A stretch of 33,924 nucleotides of DNA. It comes from Flavobacteriales bacterium. Its GTDB lineage: Bacteria > Bacteroidota > Bacteroidia > Flavobacteriales > Flavobacteriaceae. The notes under the pieces were generated by a model. That model had not been told where the DNA came from, searched no databases, and worked only from the letters and a program-made list of their open reading frames with translations. The stretch covers positions 1 through 33,924 of the forward strand of contig JABMNH010000027.1 of the NCBI GenBank assembly GCA_013205245.1, written 5' to 3'. A program made the position numbers and the translations under genes. The stretch's first letter is position 1; the number at the start of each line of letters is the position of its first letter. Of this stretch, positions 8,917 to 17,441 are shown piece by piece.

Positions 8917-9675
8917 TTAGCCCAACCATTTTTTAAAATCTTTAACCTTTTCTCGGCTTACAACAATGGATGCAATGTCTAAATGATCTAAGCTAATTTT
9001 TAATCGGCTGTTGGTATAAGCTACAATATCTTTTATAGCTTCTAAATTAACTGTGTAAGTTCTGTTAACTCTAAAGAATTGTGATGGGTTAATTTGCTCT
9101 TGAATTTGTTCTAAAGTCTCGTCTATAAGATAACTCCTATTTTGATTTGTATGCACATAAGTACCCTTATTTTCGCTGTAAAAGCATACAATTTCACCGA
9201 CTGGAATGACTTTTAAATGTTGGCCAATTTTAATTGTGAAACGTGTTTTAAATTCGGGTTCCGATGATTTTATCAAAAGCTTTTTTAATTGCTCTAAATC
9301 GGTTTGAACAGCCGATAAGTCCGATTTACTTTTGGTCTTGTATTGTGAAACTGCATGTACCAACTCATCTGTATCAATTGGCTTTAATAAATAATCTATA
9401 CTGTTAAACTTAAAAGCTTTTAGCGCGTATTCATCATAAGCTGTTGTAAAAATAATGGCGCTTTTTACATCAACTTTCTCAAAAATTTCAAATGACAAGC
9501 CATCAGATAACTGAATGTCTATAAAAACAAGTTCGGGATGTTCATTTTCATTAAACCAATTTACAGATGCGTCTACCGAATGTAATAAAGCAACAACATT
9601 GAGTTGCATGGCTTCTAACATCCGCTTTAAGCGTCTTGCTGCAGGTTGTTCGTCTTCTATAATAACTACTTTCAT
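8917..9675 (-). CDS. LytTR-family response regulator
   Basis: Two-component transcriptional regulator of 252 residues. The receiver domain (about 1-120) has acidic residues IEDE at 6-9, the phosphoacceptor Asp53 in FIDIQL, and KPID later. A LytTR DNA-binding domain (about 145-250) follows, with IKIGQHLKVIPVGEIVCFYSENK and FFRVNRTYTVNLEAI. The cognate kinase is very probably the LytS-like kinase at 10335-11678; only two small 2TM genes lie between them. It is last in the operon and ends at a shared terminator. The regulon cannot be told from the sequence. Confidence 0.95.
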   Translation of the reverse strand: MKVVIIEDEQPAARRLKRMLEAMQLNVVALLHSVDASVNWFNENEHPELVFIDIQLSDGLSFEIFEKVDVKSAIIFTTAYDEYALKAFKFNSIDYLLKPIDTDELVHAVSQYKTKSKSDLSAVQTDLEQLKKLLIKSSEPEFKTRFTIKIGQHLKVIPVGEIVCFYSENKGTYVHTNQNRSYLIDETLEQIQEQINPSQFFRVNRTYTVNLEAIKDIVAYTNSRLKISLDHLDIASIVVSREKVKDFKKWLG

Positions 9676-9705
9676 AATTTGGTATAAAGTATTTAGACTT
9701 TTATT

Positions 9706-10020
9706 CTACTCCCAGCTATCGTGCTTGTCTTTATGCATCAATTCATTTATTTTTCGGTCTTCCCAATTCTTACCTAAAAGCATATCCATACCAAAAACTT
9801 TAAAGCCATGAAATGCCAAACCAATGCCCCAAAATATAGGCGTGTTAAATGATTGCCATTCCCAAAAAACTTCCCATCCACCACCAGATAAAGCCTGTGC
9901 TAGTAAGATAAAAGCATTTACTAAAAGGTAAACGGTTAAATGTACATAAAATCCTTTTATAGACTTTACCTTCTTTTTAGCACGTATGTATTTTTGTTCT
10001 TCTGTGTGTTTATCTTCCAT
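9706..10020 (-). CDS. 2TM domain-containing protein
   Basis: Small membrane protein of 104 residues with the 2TM domain: a basic amphipathic start (KYIRAKKKVKSIKGFY), two hydrophobic helices (about 27-45 and 58-77) joined by a Trp-rich linker, then the LGKNWEDRKINELM motif. Function is unknown. It is paralogous to the next gene and to the C-terminus of the kinase at 10335-11678, which together make three copies of the domain in a row. It is separated from its neighbour by 4 bases, implying coupled expression. Location next to a LytS/LytTR pair suggests a membrane accessory of that signalling system (inference). Confidence 0.88.
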   Translation of the reverse strand: MEDKHTEEQKYIRAKKKVKSIKGFYVHLTVYLLVNAFILLAQALSGGGWEVFWEWQSFNTPIFWGIGLAFHGFKVFGMDMLLGKNWEDRKINELMHKDKHDSWE

Positions 10021-10024
10021 CTTT

Positions 10025-10315
10025 TTAAAATTTATTATCGTTATCCATAAATTCTCTTATTTTTCTTTCTTCCCAGTCTTTACCCAAACCTAATTTATGA
10101 TTAAAGACGCCAAATGCGTGGAAACAAATGCCGATGCCCCAGCCAAACATTGGAAACCAAAACCAGTGATAATCTGGCGATGTCATTAAATTGATAAAAA
10201 TTAAAAAAGGGATAACCAAACAATAGGATATTAAATTTGAATAAAATCCTTTTAAATTATCGACTCTTTTCTTGGCGCGTAAATATTTCTCTTCTTCTGT
10301 AAAATTGATTTTCAT
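10025..10315 (-). CDS. 2TM domain-containing protein
   Basis: A 96-residue paralogue of the preceding gene: KYLRAKKRVDNLKGFYSNL, two hydrophobic helices, the WFWFPMFGWGIGICFHAFGVF core and LGKDWEERKIREFM at the end. It is closer in sequence to the 2TM tail of the kinase (shared HWFWFP, GWG and DWE-RKI motifs) than to the 9706 gene. That pattern suggests tandem duplication. It lies 19 bases after the kinase gene. No function is known. Confidence 0.88.
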   Translation of the reverse strand: MKINFTEEEKYLRAKKRVDNLKGFYSNLISYCLVIPFLIFINLMTSPDYHWFWFPMFGWGIGICFHAFGVFNHKLGLGKDWEERKIREFMDNDNKF

Positions 10316-10334
10316 TTTTTTTTGATTTTAATTG

Positions 10335-11678
10335 TTACTCCCAATATTGTTTATCTTCTTCGTTCATATACTCTTGAATTTTACGCGATTCCCAATCGCT
10401 ACCCAAAATTGGATTAAAATTAAAAGCTTTAAATCCTTGGAATGTTAATCCAAAGCCCCAGCCCATTATTGGAAACCAAAACCAATGAAAATCTGGAGAA
10501 TAGCGTAAATTAATATATATTAAAAAAGGAATAACAATGCAGAAAGCAATTAAGCTGCTATAAAATCCTTTAATTTCTTCAACGCGTTCTACCGCTCTTA
10601 AATATTTAGTGTTTTGGTGTGTGTTAGATGTTTTCATTGTTCTAATTTTTTGTGTTAATAATGGCAGATTTACTTGAAATATTTCTGCGTCTTCAATAAT
10701 TTTAACTTTCCGTTTTGTCATTAAAGCATAACGTTCTATGATGTTTTTTAGCCCTACATGTGTGCTCTTTACTAATATGTTTTTTTTATGATTTTTATTT
10801 AAAACACACAGACAATTGTCTTGTTCAAAAATGCTAATAGTTAGTGGCATGTCTTTGCTTATAACATTGTGTTTTACTGCATTTTCTAACAAAATTTGTA
10901 AGGATAATGGGGCTATTTTAAAATCGGGATTTGATATGTTTTTAGGTAAATCGAATACAATGGCATCCTCGAAACGCATTTTGAGCAATTCCATATAAGT
11001 CTTGGCAAAGTCGAGCTCTTCTTGAAGCGGAATTAAATCTTTATCCTTTTGCTCTAAAACATAGCGATATACTTTAGATAATTTTGTTGTAAAACGTTCT
11101 GCCTTATCGGGATTTTCGCTTATCAGTGCTGTCAACACATTCAAACTATTAAACAAAAAATGCGGATCTAATTGGCTTTTAAGCGATTCGTACTTAGCCG
11201 ATTCTGTTTTGGCTACAAATTCTGATTCTGATAGCTTTTTTTCGGTTAAAGTTTTATAAAAATAAAAGGCATGAAAAAATAATACAATTACCAACGTAAT
11301 TAATAATGAATAAAAATAGTGTGTGGCTTTTTGATTTTCTAAAAAATATTGCACACTATAACCATTAGAAATAGTTAAAATAAACCTTGATGCTGCTATG
11401 GCTAATAAAGAAACTATTATTGCACCAAAAAATCCTACAACCAAACGTTTTTTAGTATCAGTACCCCAGCTTATACGTTCATCTAAAAAAGCTACCAAAT
11501 AAATATTTGAGCCTCCTATTAAAATACTATATAAAAAATAGCTCGCAAAATTTTTAATTTCATCAGAAATACTTCCAATAGCACGGCCATCTAACCAATC
11601 TGCTCCTTGGTCAAAAAAATAAACTGCCAAGCTTATAAAAAAAGTAATCTTTAAAAAATTTGTAAAGTATTTTCCCAT
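10335..11678 (-). CDS. LytS-like sensor histidine kinase fused to a 2TM domain
   Basis: A 447-residue membrane kinase. There are four predicted membrane helices (about 7-22, 45-65, 79-101, 122-143), then a His_kinase domain with the LDPHFLFNSLN phosphoacceptor box (His173) and an ATP-binding N-box LLENAVKHN; the G-box is short (HVGLKNIIERYAL). From residue 348 the protein continues without a stop into a complete 2TM domain that begins at an internal Met (ATG at 10637) and looks like a formerly separate gene. It follows the DUF2141 gene by 12 bases and precedes two stand-alone 2TM genes and the LytTR regulator. There is no extracytoplasmic sensor domain of note, so the stimulus is probably sensed in the membrane. 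Confidence 0.93.
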   Translation of the reverse strand: MGKYFTNFLKITFFISLAVYFFDQGADWLDGRAIGSISDEIKNFASYFLYSILIGGSNIYLVAFLDERISWGTDTKKRLVVGFFGAIIVSLLAIAASRFILTISNGYSVQYFLENQKATHYFYSLLITLVIVLFFHAFYFYKTLTEKKLSESEFVAKTESAKYESLKSQLDPHFLFNSLNVLTALISENPDKAERFTTKLSKVYRYVLEQKDKDLIPLQEELDFAKTYMELLKMRFEDAIVFDLPKNISNPDFKIAPLSLQILLENAVKHNVISKDMPLTISIFEQDNCLCVLNKNHKKNILVKSTHVGLKNIIERYALMTKRKVKIIEDAEIFQVNLPLLTQKIRTMKTSNTHQNTKYLRAVERVEEIKGFYSSLIAFCIVIPFLIYINLRYSPDFHWFWFPIMGWGFGLTFQGFKAFNFNPILGSDWESRKIQEYMNEEDKQYWE

Positions 11679-11690
11679 GGTAATTTGTTT

Positions 11691-12116
11691 CTAAAATTTA
11701 ATAGAAAATGCTAAATTAGTATTGTTAACTTCAAATTTTGCATCGGTAAATTGTGGTGGTCCAAAACTTTGAATGTTATTTGAAGCGCCATAATCTTCTA
11801 GTGGCATTCCTGTAGGTTCAAAATCCATTTTGCCATTATCGTTGGCATCGTGAAAACATATAATAGCATAAACACCTGGTTTTACATCGGTAAACGCAAC
11901 CACACTCACGCCATCTTGAAGTGCGCCTGTAGCTTTTGCAGTTACAGTTCTACTATTAAAATTTTCTTCAGAATCATACAAAGAAAAATGTATTGTGCCT
12001 TTATCGTTTACAGCATTAACAACAGTTTCAGTAATTTTATAGGTTTGTTCTTTGGTTTGGCTAAAGCCGATAAGTGTCAATAAATAGAAACTGATAAATA
12101 AAATAAACCTGATCAT
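11691..12116 (-). CDS. DUF2141 domain-containing secreted protein
   Basis: Exported protein of 141 residues. It has a signal peptide (MIRFILFISFYLLTLIGFSQ, cleavage probably after FS), then a beta-rich DUF2141 domain containing GTIHFSLYDSEENF, VKPGVYAIICFHDANDNGKMD and the late SFGPP motif. The DANDNGKMD segment looks like a calcium-binding-type acidic loop. The frame extends to 12236, but the extra 40 residues lack export features and ATG 12116 begins a canonical signal peptide. It is 12 bases upstream of the kinase and probably first in the five-gene signalling operon, so it may be its periplasmic partner (inference). No biochemical function is known for the family. Confidence 0.85.
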   Translation of the reverse strand: MIRFILFISFYLLTLIGFSQTKEQTYKITETVVNAVNDKGTIHFSLYDSEENFNSRTVTAKATGALQDGVSVVAFTDVKPGVYAIICFHDANDNGKMDFEPTGMPLEDYGASNNIQSFGPPQFTDAKFEVNNTNLAFSIKF

Positions 12117-12387
12117 AATTTTAGTTTTAGAATTAATTGTTTTTATAATACAGGACAAAAGTGAAAGTTTAGTAGCATACGCGCTATTTTTAATTACCCA
12201 ATTGTTATTTATATGCGATGAATTGTAGATTTTCATAAAATCATTTCATTTTAATGTAAATTAGTAGCGCCGTTTTTATTAATTCTAAAAATAGAGAAAA
12301 GCATAAAATTAAAACTATATTTAACATTAATTGTACAGTTTGTAACAAAATGATTAATTTCTCTACTTATAGATAACTAGCTAAACT

Positions 12388-12882
12388 GTGGTTAAAGACT
12401 TAAAACACCGATTTACCGAAGATTTAGAAAAAAATCAGAACATTATTCATAAAGTATGTAGGGCTTACACTACATCAGATAGTGCGCATAAAGATTTATT
12501 TCAAGAAATCACTATCCAACTATGGCGCGCCTATCCAAAATTCAGGGGCGACTCAAAGTTTAGTACGTGGGCCTATCGTGTGGCATTAAATACAGCTATT
12601 TCATTGTACAGAAAATCAAAACGTCAGATTGAAACCTCAGAGATTTATGATAATTTAAAAGAGCTAGAATTCAAAGATTACGACGACGAAAAAGACCAAC
12701 AAGTGAAGCTATTGTACAAAGCCATTAGACAATTATCTGATATTGAAAAAGCGCTTTGTTTGTTGTATTTAGACGATAAATCTTATAAAGAAATTTCTAA
12801 AACACTTGGTATTACTGAGGTAAATGCAAGGGTTAAGATGAATAGGACAAAAACAAAATTAAAAGAATTACTAAATGCTTAG
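12388..12882 (+). CDS. RNA polymerase ECF-type sigma factor
   Basis: Alternative sigma factor of 164 residues. Region 2 is visible as DLFQEITIQLWRAYPKFRGDSKFSTWAYRVALNTAISLYRK and region 4 as SDIEKALCLLYLDDKSYKEISKTLGITEVNARVKMNRTKTKLKELL, including a helix-turn-helix. The start is GTG at 12388: an in-frame TAA lies two codons upstream (12382-12384), so there is almost no choice. It is followed after 3 bases by a membrane protein that is the best candidate for its anti-sigma factor. The roughly 270-base upstream region contains no other gene; a TTTG at 12339-12342 is present but a good -7 box is not evident. Confidence 0.95.
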   Translation: MVKDLKHRFTEDLEKNQNIIHKVCRAYTTSDSAHKDLFQEITIQLWRAYPKFRGDSKFSTWAYRVALNTAISLYRKSKRQIETSEIYDNLKELEFKDYDDEKDQQVKLLYKAIRQLSDIEKALCLLYLDDKSYKEISKTLGITEVNARVKMNRTKTKLKELLNA

Positions 12883-12885
12883 TTT

Positions 12886-13515
12886 ATGAAAGATTTAGAT
12901 AACTATAAGGAAGCTTGGAAAAATCAAGGTTCAAAAGATTTAAAATATAGCTACAACGATATTCAGGAGATGCTACATAAAAAATCATCTTCTATTGTAA
13001 AATGGATTTTTTACATCAGTTTAATCGAATTTTGTTTTTGGATAATTATCTCTTTTGCTTTTGACACAGATTGGGATAAAATTAATGTTTCTAATAGGCT
13101 TTATTTGCTATTGGGTGCATTAACATTAGTCAATTATATAATTATTGCAGTATTTATAGTATTATTCTACATAAATTACAAATCAATATCCGCGTCAAGC
13201 AACACTCAAAAATTGATGAAAGATATTTTAAAAACACGTAAAACGGTGTATTATTATGTTTTGTATAATGTAGCGATGTTGGTTTGTGGCTTTGCCTTGG
13301 TGTTGTATTTTATCTTTACCAGCGAAGATTTTTTAAATCAGTTACAAACTGCCAGACCCGAATCGTCTTTAAACTCAAGCCTTATTTTAGCCATACTTAT
13401 TTCTACCATAATAGTGGCAGTAATTGTTGTCTTGTTATTAGGATTTTACCGGTTAATTTATGGTATTTTATTAAAACGATTGAAAGAAAATTATAAAGAA
13501 CTCTCTAAAGTTTAA
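12886..13515 (+). CDS. Four-helix membrane protein, possible anti-sigma factor
   Basis: A 209-residue inner-membrane protein with a short cytoplasmic N-terminus (MKDLDNYKEAWKNQ...YSYNDIQEMLHKKSSSI) and about four membrane helices (near 38-60, 69-94, 119-142, 164-190). Its ATG lies 3 bases after the sigma-factor stop, implying translational coupling. Position and topology suggest membrane control of the sigma factor, but no zinc anti-sigma motif (HxxxCxxC) is present. I recall related flavobacterial proteins carrying doubtful enzyme names; nothing here supports an enzyme. It overlaps the convergent YrdC gene by 4 bases. Confidence 0.8.
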   Translation: MKDLDNYKEAWKNQGSKDLKYSYNDIQEMLHKKSSSIVKWIFYISLIEFCFWIIISFAFDTDWDKINVSNRLYLLLGALTLVNYIIIAVFIVLFYINYKSISASSNTQKLMKDILKTRKTVYYYVLYNVAMLVCGFALVLYFIFTSEDFLNQLQTARPESSLNSSLILAILISTIIVAVIVVLLLGFYRLIYGILLKRLKENYKELSKV

Positions 13516-14135
13516 TATATTATATCGAGGTAGCCTTTACCTTCTCTGATAATAGTGATAGGTTCTGTGGTTAAATCGATTACGGTAGAAGGAATATTTC
13601 CGCCAAAACCACCATCAATAACAACATCAACCAAATTTTGCCATTTTTCAAAAATGAGTTCTGGATCTGTGGTGTACTCTAAAATTTCATCCTCATCATA
13701 AATAGATGTTGACACAATAGGATTGCCAAGTGTCGCAACAATTTGTCTGATAATGGTATTATCTGGCACACGAATACCCACTGTTTTCTTACGTTTAAAG
13801 AGTTTAGGCAAAAGACTGCTGCCTTCTAAAATAAAAGTATACGCCCCTGGCAGCGCCCGTTTAAGTAATTTATAAGTGGCTGTATCTATTTGTTTTACAT
13901 AATCTGACAGGTTACTTAAATCATTACATACAAATGAAAAATTTGCTTTGTCTAATTTTATGCCTTTAATGCGCGCCACTTTTTCGAGTGCTTTTTTATT
14001 TGTAATATCGCATCCTAGACTGTAAACAGTATCTGTAGGATAGATTATCAGGCCACCTTTTTTTAAGATTTCAACTACACAATCAACCTCTTTTTGGCTC
14101 GGATTTTGAGGGTATATTTTAATAAATTTAGCCAT
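13512..14135 (-). CDS. YrdC/Sua5/YciO-family protein (threonylcarbamoyl-AMP synthase-like)
   Basis: A 207-residue YrdC-fold protein. Family members make threonylcarbamoyl-AMP for the t6A37 modification of ANN-decoding tRNAs; the YciO branch is less well understood. Supporting motifs: GGLIIYPTDTVYSLGCD (nucleotide-binding edge), VARIKGIKLDKANFSFVCND, PGAYTFIL, GIRVPDN, and STVIDLTTEPITIIREGKG at the C-terminus. There is no C-terminal Sua5 domain, so this is the short form. The KxxKxDK pattern differs from the usual KRP.KP of TsaC, so I lean towards the YciO-like branch. Its 3' end overlaps the membrane-protein gene by 4 bases. Confidence 0.88.
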   Translation of the reverse strand: MAKFIKIYPQNPSQKEVDCVVEILKKGGLIIYPTDTVYSLGCDITNKKALEKVARIKGIKLDKANFSFVCNDLSNLSDYVKQIDTATYKLLKRALPGAYTFILEGSSLLPKLFKRKKTVGIRVPDNTIIRQIVATLGNPIVSTSIYDEDEILEYTTDPELIFEKWQNLVDVVIDGGFGGNIPSTVIDLTTEPITIIREGKGYLDIIY

Positions 14136-14173
14136 CTTTATAATTATTCTAACTTTAAATCGTTAATGTTATT

Positions 14174-15049
14174 ATGAAAAACCTAATAAACAAATATACA
14201 TATTTACTAGCCTTATTATTAGTTGTTATCAGTATTTCTTCTTGTACAACATCGGCTACAGAAAGCCAACTTATTGAAACGCTTCCTGCTTCACAATTTT
14301 TAAATCAAACTTATGGCACGGCGGTAAATCAAGATTATGATATTTATTTACCAGCTAATAGAACAACTTCTACACCAGTAATAGTTATGCTACATGGTGG
14401 TTTTTGGACTGTTGGAGATAAAGAAGAAATGAACAGTTTTGTAACAAGCGCCCAACAAAAGCTGTCAGATTTTGCCATTGTAAATACCAATTATAGATTG
14501 GCTACTGTTGGAAACAATCAGTTTCCTACACAACTAGACGATATTGACACTTTATTAAATACGTTAGCAAGTAAAGTTGGAGACAATCAAATATCTCAAA
14601 ACTACTATTTTATAGGCGTTAGTGCTGGAGGCAATCTGGCTTTGATGTATGCTTATACAAGAAGCGTGAATAATAATATTAAAGCAGTGGTTAATATAGT
14701 GGGACCTACAAATTTAACAGACCCTGCCTATACACAATCTATTGACCCAAACATCCAAGACATTGCAGCTATTATTTTGGGTGATACTTATGCTAACAAT
14801 CCTACTTTATATCAAAATGTAAGTCCCTTAAGATTTGTAAATTCTAGCGTTCCACCGACAGCTCAATTTTTTGGTGGATTGGATAACTTGATTCCTTTAT
14901 CTCAAGGTAACGACTTAAAAGATGCCTTAGATACTGCTGGGGTAACAAACGAATATACATTGTACAGTAACGAAGGACACGGATGGATTGGTGCAAATCT
15001 TACTGATACAGAAAATAAAATCGCCAATTTTTTTAACAGCTTAAAATAA
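14174..15049 (+). CDS. Alpha/beta hydrolase lipoprotein (esterase-like)
   Basis: A 291-residue lipoprotein: the hydrophobic N-terminus ends in the lipobox ISSC with Cys24 as the acylated residue, so it should be anchored in an envelope membrane. The fold is alpha/beta hydrolase of the hormone-sensitive-lipase/esterase type. It has the oxyanion motif HGG at 74-76, nucleophile Ser150 in GVSAGG, acid Asp237 in GGLDNL, and His269 in EGHGW. The catalytic triad is complete. A carboxylesterase or peptidase-like activity on small esters is likely but the substrate cannot be read. Convergent with, and one base from, the response-regulator gene. Confidence 0.9.
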   Translation: MKNLINKYTYLLALLLVVISISSCTTSATESQLIETLPASQFLNQTYGTAVNQDYDIYLPANRTTSTPVIVMLHGGFWTVGDKEEMNSFVTSAQQKLSDFAIVNTNYRLATVGNNQFPTQLDDIDTLLNTLASKVGDNQISQNYYFIGVSAGGNLALMYAYTRSVNNNIKAVVNIVGPTNLTDPAYTQSIDPNIQDIAAIILGDTYANNPTLYQNVSPLRFVNSSVPPTAQFFGGLDNLIPLSQGNDLKDALDTAGVTNEYTLYSNEGHGWIGANLTDTENKIANFFNSLK

Positions 15050-15050
15050 G

Positions 15051-15746
15051 TTATTTGTTATCTACCATTCTAAAACCTTCTCCATGAATGTTGATAATTT
15101 CAACACTTGGATCGTCTTTTAAATACTTGCGCAATTTAGCTATATATACATCCATACTTCTTGAAGTAAAGTAATTATCATCGCGCCAAATTTTTGTTAA
15201 AGCCAATTCTCTGGGCATTAAATCGTTAATATGGATGGTTAAAAGTTTAAGTAATTTGTTCTCTTTAGGCGATAATTTACGCAACTCACCATTAATAGTT
15301 AAATGTCTTAATTTTGAATTGAGATGGAATTTACCAATAGTAAATTCAAAAACTTCTTCGGCCACATCTTTTTCAGATTCTTTGCGTTGTAAAATGGCTT
15401 TGATTTTGTAAAGTAACACTTCAGAATCAAAAGGTTTGTTTAAAAAATCGTCTGCACCAACTTGATAGCCTCTTAAAACATCTTCTTTAAGTGTTTTAGC
15501 TGTTAAAAAGAAAATTGGAATTTCCTTATCTGTAGATCTTATGTCTTTTGCTAAAGAAAACCCATCTTTTCTTGGCATCATTACATCTAAAATACACAAA
15601 TCGAAAATATCATTTTTAAACATGATTAAACCTTCTAAGCCATCTTTAGCTAAAGTAACATCGTAATCATTTAATGATAAATAATCTTTTAAAACGGTTC
15701 CAAAATTCTGATCGTCTTCTACTAGTAAAATTCTTTTTTGTTCCAT
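15051..15746 (-). CDS. OmpR-family response regulator
   Basis: A 231-residue winged-helix regulator. The receiver domain has acidic pocket EDD at 10-12, phosphoacceptor Asp54 in CILDVMMP, the switch Thr in FFLTAK, and Lys in LNKPFD. The C-terminal domain shows the OmpR fold with LSPKENKLLKLL and YIAKLRKYLKDDPSVEIINIHGEGFRM. It is 12 bases downstream of its cognate kinase, so they are an operon. Its make-up resembles the RprY regulator of Bacteroides. The target genes are unknown. Confidence 0.95.
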   Translation of the reverse strand: MEQKRILLVEDDQNFGTVLKDYLSLNDYDVTLAKDGLEGLIMFKNDIFDLCILDVMMPRKDGFSLAKDIRSTDKEIPIFFLTAKTLKEDVLRGYQVGADDFLNKPFDSEVLLYKIKAILQRKESEKDVAEEVFEFTIGKFHLNSKLRHLTINGELRKLSPKENKLLKLLTIHINDLMPRELALTKIWRDDNYFTSRSMDVYIAKLRKYLKDDPSVEIINIHGEGFRMVDNK

Positions 15747-15758
15747 AATATTTTAATT

Positions 15759-17330
15759 TTAAATCAATGTCAATTTTATTGTAAAGGTGCTTCCTTTACC
15801 CTTTTCACTTTCAACACTTACAGTGCCATTGTGTATTTCTACTATTTTTTTTACATATGCCAATCCTAATCCATGGCCTTTTACATTGTGTACATTACCC
15901 GTTTGTTCTCTATAGAATTTATTAAACACTTGTTTTTGCACATTTTTTGCCATCCCAATGCCTTGATCTACAATTTTAATTATCAATTCATTGACAATCG
16001 TATCCGTGTAAACGTCAATTTTAGGGGCATCTTCAGAGTATTTAATAGCATTGTCAAGTACATTTACAAATACATTTTTTAGATGAAATGGACTGGCATG
16101 CACTTCGTCTAAAGTGGCGCTAAAATGGGTGTTTATATACCCACCTCTATTATTAACTATTAAAGTAACATGTGTTATGGCGTCTTCTAGTAAGTCGCTT
16201 ATATCTACTATTTCCTTACTGATGTCTAATTGATTTTTTTCTAATTTAGAGATTCTCAAAACATTTTCAACCTGATTGTGCATGCGCTTATTCTCTTCGC
16301 GAATCATGTTTACATAATTGAGTATTTTCTCTTTATTATCAATTATTTTAGGATTTTTAATAGCGTCTAAAGCTAAGTTAATAGTAGCAATAGGCGTTTT
16401 AAACTCATGCGTCATATTATTGATAAACTCTGTTTTAATTTGAGAAACCTGTTTCTGTTTAATAAGTTGATAAATTGCACCGCCATAAGCAAAAGCAATA
16501 ATTAAAATAAAGAAAGCCCCTAATATTAAAATTTTAGAAATGGCGCCTAAAATGTATTCTTTCTTTTTTGGAAAACTTACATATAAAAAATAACTGCTGT
16601 TGCCACTATCATCTATAAATAAAGGTACTTTGTAGGTTTTACCAATATTCAGTTTAAAATTATCTGACTTAATTTTTGTTGGAAAATCACCGCTATAGAC
16701 ACCAAAACCAAAATCGGTAACAACGCCTCTTTGTCCCAATTCGTAATCTAAATTTAATTTTAGTTCATTATTAGTAACTCTTTTATAAATAGGATTTCTT
16801 GGTGCAATTTCTTTAAAGAAATCTTCTAATTGCATTTTTTCAAGAGCCACTAATTTCCCCCTTTTTACAAATTTTTGTTCTGGAGATAATTGGGTAATAT
16901 CTTTCGAAACTTCATTAAGCTTAGATATTTCTTTGACAGATTCGCTATAATAGGATTTAATATTTAAAGAATCTAAATCTAAACGTAAATTATTTATAGG
17001 CGATTTATAATTATTTTCTAATATACTTTGTCTGTAAGTAAAAATTTCGTTTGTACTGGTATCAATCTTTCTGTAAAAAAGGTTTTTAATAATTCCTTTT
17101 TTAGCCATTCTGGCAGAATCTAAATAAGGTGTAAATTCTTTGTAGTAATCACTAAACTCTCTGTTTTGAATATTTTCTGAGACCTTAGCCAAAGCGTATT
17201 TTACATCGCTAGAAAATTGATTTTCTCTAATTTCTATGGTACTATTTATCCAATATACTTGTACAGTTATGATCCCTATTAAAGAGATACTCATCAGAAT
17301 AATTAAAGAAATAAACAGTCTTTTACCCAT
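15759..17330 (-). CDS. Membrane sensor histidine kinase (EnvZ/RprX type)
   Basis: A 523-residue kinase with two membrane helices (about 6-27 and 263-285) bounding a periplasmic sensor domain of roughly 235 residues. The cytoplasmic part carries the H-box NNMTHEFKTPIATINLALDAI (His308), N-box NVLDNAIKY, G1 DQGIGMA and G2 GHGLGLAYVKK. Kinase and phosphatase activity towards the adjacent OmpR-type regulator is expected. The periplasmic domain has no motif I recognise. A TATTTTTG sequence (minus strand, 17342-17335) matches TAnnTTTG but abuts the ATG, so I do not rely on it. Confidence 0.95.
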   Translation of the reverse strand: MGKRLFISLIILMSISLIGIITVQVYWINSTIEIRENQFSSDVKYALAKVSENIQNREFSDYYKEFTPYLDSARMAKKGIIKNLFYRKIDTSTNEIFTYRQSILENNYKSPINNLRLDLDSLNIKSYYSESVKEISKLNEVSKDITQLSPEQKFVKRGKLVALEKMQLEDFFKEIAPRNPIYKRVTNNELKLNLDYELGQRGVVTDFGFGVYSGDFPTKIKSDNFKLNIGKTYKVPLFIDDSGNSSYFLYVSFPKKKEYILGAISKILILGAFFILIIAFAYGGAIYQLIKQKQVSQIKTEFINNMTHEFKTPIATINLALDAIKNPKIIDNKEKILNYVNMIREENKRMHNQVENVLRISKLEKNQLDISKEIVDISDLLEDAITHVTLIVNNRGGYINTHFSATLDEVHASPFHLKNVFVNVLDNAIKYSEDAPKIDVYTDTIVNELIIKIVDQGIGMAKNVQKQVFNKFYREQTGNVHNVKGHGLGLAYVKKIVEIHNGTVSVESEKGKGSTFTIKLTLI

Positions 17331-17441
17331 TGCTCAAAAATAGCCTTTAAATTGTTAATATTTTTAAGATTGTTGAATATCTTATCGGTTCTAATTCGTT
17401 TTTAACAATTTATTAAGAATATCCTAAAGGTTTTCACAATG

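Noticed and set aside
12117..12387. Possible regulatory RNA or riboswitch upstream of the ECF sigma gene
   Set aside because: The region is AT-rich with no conserved structured motif or strong hairpin; nothing beyond a lone TTTG box.
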